14,560 bases of DNA from Chloroflexota bacterium (lineage in GTDB: Bacteria; Chloroflexota; Dehalococcoidia; Lucifugimonadales; UBA3495), in NCBI GenBank assembly GCA_022561675.1, contig JADFQT010000025.1, positions 1 to 14,560 of the forward strand, written 5' to 3'. Positions 14,119-14,560 of this stretch are shown piece by piece. The notes below the pieces were generated by a model, which did not search any database, was not told where the DNA came from, and saw only the letters and a program-made list of their open reading frames with translations. Position numbers and translations under genes: made by a program. Each line of letters starts with the position of its first letter. The first letter of the stretch is position 1.

Positions 14119-14457
14119 TCAGCCGGCCAGGGGAACGGAAATGGAGACCCTAGGCTCATTCCCCAGGTGCCGCAGGATGTGCCCATGGCCGGTCAGGTCC
14201 TGGGCGATCAGCACGTCCCCGGGTCCCATCTGACGCTTGCTGCCGTCGGCCACTTCCAACTCGGCCCGGCCGGCCAGGGTCATCACGTACTGCTGCCGGG
14301 GCGCATTGTGATAGTCGGAGAAGTAGTCTGATGGGCGCTGGTTCAAGGTGATATCGCCGGGCCCGCGGCGGTTGGCTATCTCCGCAAACTGGTCGGGAGT
14401 CACGTCCTCGAAGTGGGATTCACCATCGTCGCCGGAGTAAACGCGGAATATGCTCAT
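14119..14457 (-). CDS. Small single-domain cupin protein
   Basis: This 112-aa protein is a one-domain cupin beta-barrel. Visible motifs are the first cupin box around DYHNAPRQQYVMTLAGRAELEV (48-69; candidate metal ligands His50 and Gln56), the turn GPGDVLIAQDLTG (78-90) and the second box HGHILRHLG (91-99; His91 and His93). The missing classical H-x-H pair in box one leaves metal binding uncertain. The start MSIFRVYSGDDGESHFEDV at 14457 is chosen because the longer frame needs a TTG at 14514 and encodes a poor-looking extension; the ribosome site is weak. Small cupins of this type may bind small organic acids or act as dioxygenase-like enzymes, but the function is unknown. The partial gene just upstream has a nearly identical C-terminus. 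Confidence 0.82.
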   Translation of the reverse strand: MSIFRVYSGDDGESHFEDVTPDQFAEIANRRGPGDITLNQRPSDYFSDYHNAPRQQYVMTLAGRAELEVADGSKRQMGPGDVLIAQDLTGHGHILRHLGNEPRVSISVPLAG

Positions 14458-14518
14458 ATCATTCTCACTGGGTCGGCTCGCTGGGCCGGGATTTTCGGAA
14501 AGGGTTAGCCTCAAAGAT

Positions 14519-14560
14519 TTAGCCGGCCAGGGGGATAGCCAAAGAAACGCGGAGCTGTTC
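14519..14560 (-). CDS. Second cupin paralogue, C-terminal 13 residues only
   Basis: On the minus strand the last 42 bases read EQLRVSLAIPLAG followed by TAA. This matches the C-terminus of the cupin 61 nt downstream, EPRVSISVPLAG-stop: RVS and PLAG are identical and the residues between are conservative. The rest of the gene lies beyond the window. The match indicates two cupin genes in tandem on the same strand, probably co-transcribed. The call rests on 13 residues, so an unrelated end is possible but unlikely. Confidence 0.6.
   Translation of the reverse strand, partial: EQLRVSLAIPLAG

Noticed and set aside
1..14560. Search for CRISPR arrays, insertion sequences, integrases and toxin-antitoxin pairs.
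   Set aside because: I saw no regularly spaced repeats, transposase motifs, terminal inverted repeats or phage-type genes.

Overview
The window is GC-rich, densely coded chromosomal DNA with no rRNA, tRNA, CRISPR array or insertion sequence that I can see. The gene content suggests an uncultured Chloroflexota bacterium of the Dehalococcoidia/SAR202 type. The clues are a DUF2851 protein, a DUF1015 protein, a class V glyoxylate-type aminotransferase, a YceI-like lipoprotein, and a secreted protein ending in the GWNLISW-type module I associate with that lineage. This placement is inference from family recognition and was not tested by phylogeny.

Layout. Positions 1-3359 (+) are a likely operon: the end of a membrane-fusion adaptor, a MacB-type ATPase, a MacB/FtsX-type permease overlapping the ATPase by 4 nt, and a YceI-like lipoprotein. 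This looks like an envelope export module with a lipid-binding-type lipoprotein. Positions 3623-4903 (+) encode a secreted protein with three Ig-like repeats. It converges on a PcrA/UvrD helicase (7164-4921, -). A divergent promoter region (7165-7424) separates the helicase from the aminotransferase (7425-8534, +), which is followed by a small coiled-coil protein (8707-9177, +). That protein converges on the DUF1015 gene (10506-9202, -). A 319-bp divergent region then leads to an unrecognised conserved-looking protein (10826-11617, +), convergent with a SAM methyltransferase (12311-11727, -). Next come a DUF2851 protein (12581-13987, +) and a cupin (14457-14119, -). The last 42 bases hold the C-terminal end of a second, tandem cupin paralogue.

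Regulation. Three promoters share the extended -10 element TGC-TATA(A/C)T. The one for the helicase lies 6 nt before the ATG, so its mRNA should be leaderless. The DUF1015 promoter overlaps the longest possible ORF start and shows that the true start is downstream. All four convergent gene junctions carry an inverted repeat but no T-run, so transcription termination here may not follow the classical hairpin-plus-U-tract design.

Apart from the transporter operon, the genes look like independent housekeeping or conserved-unknown units rather than one pathway. I found no clear defence, mobile or biosynthetic system. The best leads for new biology are the DUF2851 protein (possible PD-(D/E)XK-like motif), the unrecognised 263-aa protein, the secreted repeat protein and the tandem cupins.
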